The notes beneath the pieces are model-generated. The model did not search any database. It saw only the letters and a list, made by a program, of their open reading frames with translations, and was not told where the DNA came from. From positions 1 to 18,822 of the forward strand of contig JBBSEX010000052.1 in the NCBI GenBank assembly GCA_038239345.1: a DNA stretch of 18,822 nucleotides. The letters run 5' to 3'. Below, one piece after another: positions 16,184 to 18,822 of the stretch. The first letter of the stretch is position 1. Each line of letters opens with the position of its first letter. The position numbers and the translations under genes are program-made. Source of the DNA: JBBSEX01 sp038239345 (GTDB lineage: Bacteria > Acidobacteriota > Terriglobia > Bryobacterales > Bryobacteraceae).

Positions 16184-16834
16184 ATGAGAGCCGCACTCTA
16201 CGTCCGCGTTTCGACCAAGGACAAGGAAAAGGACGGGCAGACCTAGCCGCGCCAGCATACGGCGAATCAAACCGACCAGCTTCGCTCATTCTGCCAATCG
16301 CAAGACTGGGAAATCGTCGCTGAATATGAAGACCATGAAACAGGGAGCCGGTGGGATCGCACTGTGTTCCAAGCTCTAATGCGGGATGCCTCACAGCGCC
16401 GCTTCGATGTGATCGTGTTCTGGGCCCTGGACCGCTTCACCCGAGAAGGCGCTTTGCAAACGCTCCAATACCTGAATTTGCTGTCCACCTATGGCGTGGG
16501 CTATCGATCCGTCACCGAGCCTTACCTCGACTCCTGGGGCCTGTTCAAAGATGCCGTCATTGCAATCCTCTGGACCATCGCTAAGCAGGAACGGGTCAGG
16601 ATATCCGAACGGGTCAGGGCGGGATTGAATCGGGCCAGGATCGAAGGAACTAAGAGCGGCAAGGCCATCGGCAGACCCAGGGCGGTGTTTCGGCGCGATG
16701 AAGTCCAGGAACTGCGGGCAAAGGGGATGTCGTGGCGTCAAATCGCGTGTAGAACTGGCGTGAGCATCACGAGCGTGCGGAGGGCATGTGGGACTACACC
16801 CGATACCGCAGAAGCGACCACAAACCCCGTATAG
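16184..16834 (+). pseudogene. Serine recombinase (resolvase/invertase family), broken by one in-frame TAG
   Basis: ATG 16184 opens MRAALYVRVSTKDKEKDGQT, the classic N-terminus of a small serine recombinase. The nucleophile is the Ser of RVST (residue 10). A TAG follows at 16244-16246 (codon 21). The same frame then continues to the TAA-class stop near 16834 with every expected block: DQLRSFCQSQDWEIVAEY, DVIVFWALDRFTREG, IAKQERVRISERVRAG and GRPRAV, plus a C-terminal helix-turn-helix, DEVQELRAKGMSWRQIA...VSITSVRRAC. Length without the stop is about 215 residues, normal for the family. No frameshift is needed. One change such as CAG to TAG explains the break, so the gene died recently, or the TAG is read through. 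An internal GTG at 16364 would omit the nucleophile and give an inactive protein. The remainder of its element is not recognisable. Confidence 0.85.
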
Positions 16835-17203
16835 GTTTTTGGAAAAGGATCTGAGATGTCATGGCGTCTGGCCCGTTGCCAGCAGCTTCATCAGACCGGC
16901 ATCATCCGTAATGTTCTGAACCCCCGCCTCGACAGAGTGATTGATAAGAGGCCATAAGTCTTCATCAGAATTCGCGACTCCCCTTGGTACGCCTTTGAGT
17001 ACAAGAGATGCTTAGATCCGTCCGATGCTTGCAGCAGCTTCAAAGCAACCCGTCGCACCAGCCGGGTGTTCCAGGAGGCATAGATCCTCCGTTCCGCCTT
17101 CAACCTCCGGAGGATCGGGATCCGAACCACGCCCGACAACTTTGGCACCCTGGGCTCCTCCGAGTAGCGTCACGACTTTACATCCCCGTATCATGACCAG
17201 TGT
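16835..17203. other. Intergenic with a GC-rich hairpin
   Basis: No supportable gene. GATCCTCCG at 17083-17091 pairs with CGGAGGATC at 17108-17116 (9 base pairs, 16-base loop). GGAGG at 17073-17077 could compete for the left arm. There is no T-run, so it is not an obvious intrinsic terminator, and I could not fit a tRNA to it. Confidence 0.4.
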
Positions 17204-17398
17204 ATGAAGTGGTGGTTTGCGGCTGCGGCTCTCTACTGTGCCTCATGTTCGAATCGGATTACTGCTGCCGCCGATAGGCCTTCCCACCAGCGCATCGCCG
17301 AAAACTGTCGGGGTAGTATCGTCGAAATGCAGAACTCCCACGGTCACGGTAATGTTGAGCTTGGGGTCGTTTACCAATCCACTTTGGAGTCAACCTGA
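17204..17398 (+). pseudogene. Possible N-terminal fragment of a secreted trypsin-like protease
   Basis: A 64-residue frame starts MKWWFAAAALYCASCSN, a short hydrophobic export signal, perhaps a degenerate lipobox. It continues HQRIAENCRGSIVEMQNSHGHG. The pattern of an amphipathic helix followed by SIV.(M/I)Q...G.G resembles the first strand of HtrA/S1C trypsin-like proteases just before the catalytic domain. It stops at 17398 long before any His/Asp/Ser triad. If the resemblance is real, this is a truncated gene; it may equally be a small secreted peptide or chance. No clear ribosome site. Confidence 0.25.
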
Positions 17399-17534
17399 TG
17401 CCTGAAAAGTTGAATGGCCCCGAGGCGAAGTAAAATCGGATGGTTTCCGGACCTTCTGGAACTCGCGCTCTAGCACTCACTTGGCAATTTGCCCGAGCCA
17501 GAGCTTACCCATGAATTCTTCTCACGAGTCATTT

Positions 17535-18152
17535 TCAATATCTTCGAACGAATGCGTTCTCAAATCCTGCTGACTCGAGCCGAACAAGATTCTTGGCTAT
17601 CGCCTCTCGATCATTAAGCGGCCCGATCAAAACCCTGAATAGATCCGGGCGCGGACCTGCGGCGATGGTCGTGCGGAGTCCATTTTTGGTAAGGGTTCTG
17701 GCCGCAACTGTTACATTGTATCGGGTACCAGCGATCACCTGCAAGAATAGATGCCCACTTTGAAGATGGTTCTGGATTAGGTCCGGCCGAAGCGGTTTCC
17801 TGACTGCCAACCGGTCTTGAATTGGAGCCTCTGGCTCAGCCATGCTCGACATTCCTCGTAGCTTCGCTGGAGGGGGCACATTCCGACAATTTAAAGCCGT
17901 TGGAATTGAGAGCCTCACGCCTGAGGCCGTCGTAACGCTTCCTGATTCGAACCTGCGCAGATCCTCAATGATGATCGGTTCTGCCAACGATGCGGGATTG
18001 GCGACAGAAGTTGATTGCCTATTCGCTCCAGCAATAAATCCAGTAGAAAAAGAAGCAACAAATAACACGACTGTCAGCAGAAGGAGAGTCCACACCACAG
18101 GTGTCGTTAAACTCACCTCAAGTTCAAACGCGAACTCTTCCCGATCATTCAT
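17535..18152 (-). CDS. Single-pass membrane protein with C-terminal SPOR-like domain
   Basis: 205 residues from ATG 18152 (MNDREEF); a TTG 24 bases further upstream is possible, but the ATG has GGAAAAG about 11 bases before it. A short cytoplasmic N-terminus and one membrane helix at about 19-41 (VVWTLLLLTVVLFVASFSTGF) are followed by a Pro-rich, low-complexity periplasmic linker. The C-terminal domain is about 134-205: HLFLQVIAGTRYNVTVAART, then LRTTIAAGPRPDLFRVLIGPLND, then AGFENAFVRRY. The pattern (L.V.AG, FRV.IGP, A...L...GF.NAFV) is that of SPOR domains, which bind denuded peptidoglycan at the division site. It probably localises to septa. It lies 89 bases downstream of the response regulator on the same strand, so the two may be co-transcribed. 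Confidence 0.7.
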   Translation of the reverse strand: MNDREEFAFELEVSLTTPVVWTLLLLTVVLFVASFSTGFIAGANRQSTSVANPASLAEPIIIEDLRRFESGSVTTASGVRLSIPTALNCRNVPPPAKLRGMSSMAEPEAPIQDRLAVRKPLRPDLIQNHLQSGHLFLQVIAGTRYNVTVAARTLTKNGLRTTIAAGPRPDLFRVLIGPLNDREAIAKNLVRLESAGFENAFVRRY

Positions 18153-18241
18153 AGCAGAAACTTGCTTTTCCAGCAAACCGATTTGGCGACTCCGCTAAAC
18201 CTCCCCCATCAAGACGCAACTCCATGCCTCAGGCCAAAGTC

Positions 18242-18822
18242 TCAAGCCACGAGATGCCATCCTTTTGATATCGAGTACATAGCTAGTTCCAGTCGATCCG
18301 AGACACCCAGTTTGCCGAAGATGTTATGGATATGGTTTTTCACCGTCTGCTCGCTGATAAACATCAGTTCGGCCATGTCTTTATTCTTGTGGCCTTCTGA
18401 GACAAGCTTTACGATCTGTCGTTCTCTCTTAGTGAGTTCCTCTTCCGGCGGTTTGACCACTGCCGCACTTGCAATTTCGCCAGCCGATGCGAATCGGCCC
18501 ATCACATCAGCAGTTGTACACGAATCAAGCCAGATCTCCCCGCCGTGCACTTTGCGAATGCTTTTAGTGATTAGATTGGTCACGCTACACTTGGGGACTA
18601 TACCAGAGCAACCCAATCTCATCGCTTGCACGAATTTGTCCCTATCTTCCGACTCTGTCCACATGATGCTTCTGATTTGCTGTTTCGATTGCTGTAATAT
18701 TTTCAAAACGGAAAGGCCATCCAAGTGCGGCATGTGAAAATCCAACAGCAGCACGTCTGGCTGGAGTTCTCTTGCTTGGTCGAGTACCTGTCGGCCGTCG
18801 ACGGCTTCCCCAACCAGTTCTA
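18242..18822 (-). CDS. NarL/FixJ-type response regulator (5' end beyond the window)
   Basis: 192 residues are visible; the frame stays open to the window edge, so the N-terminus is missing. The receiver domain shows the phospho-acceptor Asp in LLLDFHMPHLDG, a Thr in IMWTESED and the conserved Lys in GIVPKCS. After a linker comes the LuxR/GerE helix-turn-helix: LTKRERQIVKLVSEGHKNKD, then ISEQTVKNHIHNIFGKLGVSDR. It is a transcriptional regulator activated by phosphorylation, in or upstream of the same unit as the SPOR protein. The first beta-strand and the acidic pair that binds Mg lie beyond the edge. The cognate kinase is not in view. Confidence 0.9.
   Translation of the reverse strand, partial: ELVGEAVDGRQVLDQARELQPDVLLLDFHMPHLDGLSVLKILQQSKQQIRSIMWTESEDRDKFVQAMRLGCSGIVPKCSVTNLITKSIRKVHGGEIWLDSCTTADVMGRFASAGEIASAAVVKPPEEELTKRERQIVKLVSEGHKNKDMAELMFISEQTVKNHIHNIFGKLGVSDRLELAMYSISKGWHLVA

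Noticed and set aside
17030..17160. Possible tRNA around GGTTCGGATCCC on the minus strand
   Set aside because: No acceptor stem or anticodon arm could be fitted; the T-loop-like string is isolated.
14550..18822. CRISPR array or transposon with terminal repeats
   Set aside because: No regular repeat-spacer units, and no inverted ends or transposase flanking the recombinase could be found.

Overview
The window looks like a piece of a soil acidobacterial chromosome of the Solibacter/Bryobacter type. The pointers are family-level: a large TonB-dependent receptor with an N-terminal carboxypeptidase-like (CnaB-like) domain and no SusD partner, a regulator with the N-terminal domain typical of acidobacterial membrane one-component regulators, export-signal Gfo/Idh/MocA oxidoreductases, and a tricorn-protease-like remnant. 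The organism call is inference from protein style, not from a database match.

Layout. Positions 1-1399 are debris: a piece of a tricorn/S41-type beta-propeller protease (about 314-832), one weak small ORF with a good Shine-Dalgarno (901-1116), and otherwise nothing recognisable. At 1400-3013 (minus) lies a membrane-anchored regulator. It is divergent from a tightly packed plus-strand cluster, 3139-14549. In order the cluster holds a peptidylglycine-lyase-like NHL propeller, a large secreted alpha/alpha-barrel-like protein with a malectin-like C-terminus, an exported Gfo/Idh/MocA oxidoreductase, a TonB-dependent receptor, and two tandem paralogous five-bladed-propeller glycosidase-like proteins. 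Gaps between genes are 2-4 bases, except for one 129-base gap in front of the receptor.

The most interesting signal is a 12-base perfect palindrome, CGTTCGCGAACG, followed 14 bases later by CGAAC. It occurs twice with identical spacing: in the divergent promoter region between regulator and cluster, and in the 129-base gap before the receptor. I infer a shared operator that makes regulator, enzymes and transporter one regulon, probably a carbohydrate (or glycoconjugate) uptake and degradation system. The regulator has two extracytoplasmic concanavalin-like domains and so could sense the glycan directly.

Positions 14550-16183 are gene-poor, with no confident coding sequence but with a diverged 62-base direct repeat and palindromic elements. 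A serine recombinase gene follows (16184-16834), broken by one in-frame TAG at codon 21. The stretch 16835-17534 is again gene-poor and holds one possible secreted-protease fragment. At the right end, on the minus strand, are a NarL/LuxR response regulator cut by the window edge and, downstream of it, a single-pass membrane protein with a C-terminal SPOR-like domain. Overall, 3.1-14.5 kb is a coherent functional cluster, while both flanks look like decayed accessory DNA.
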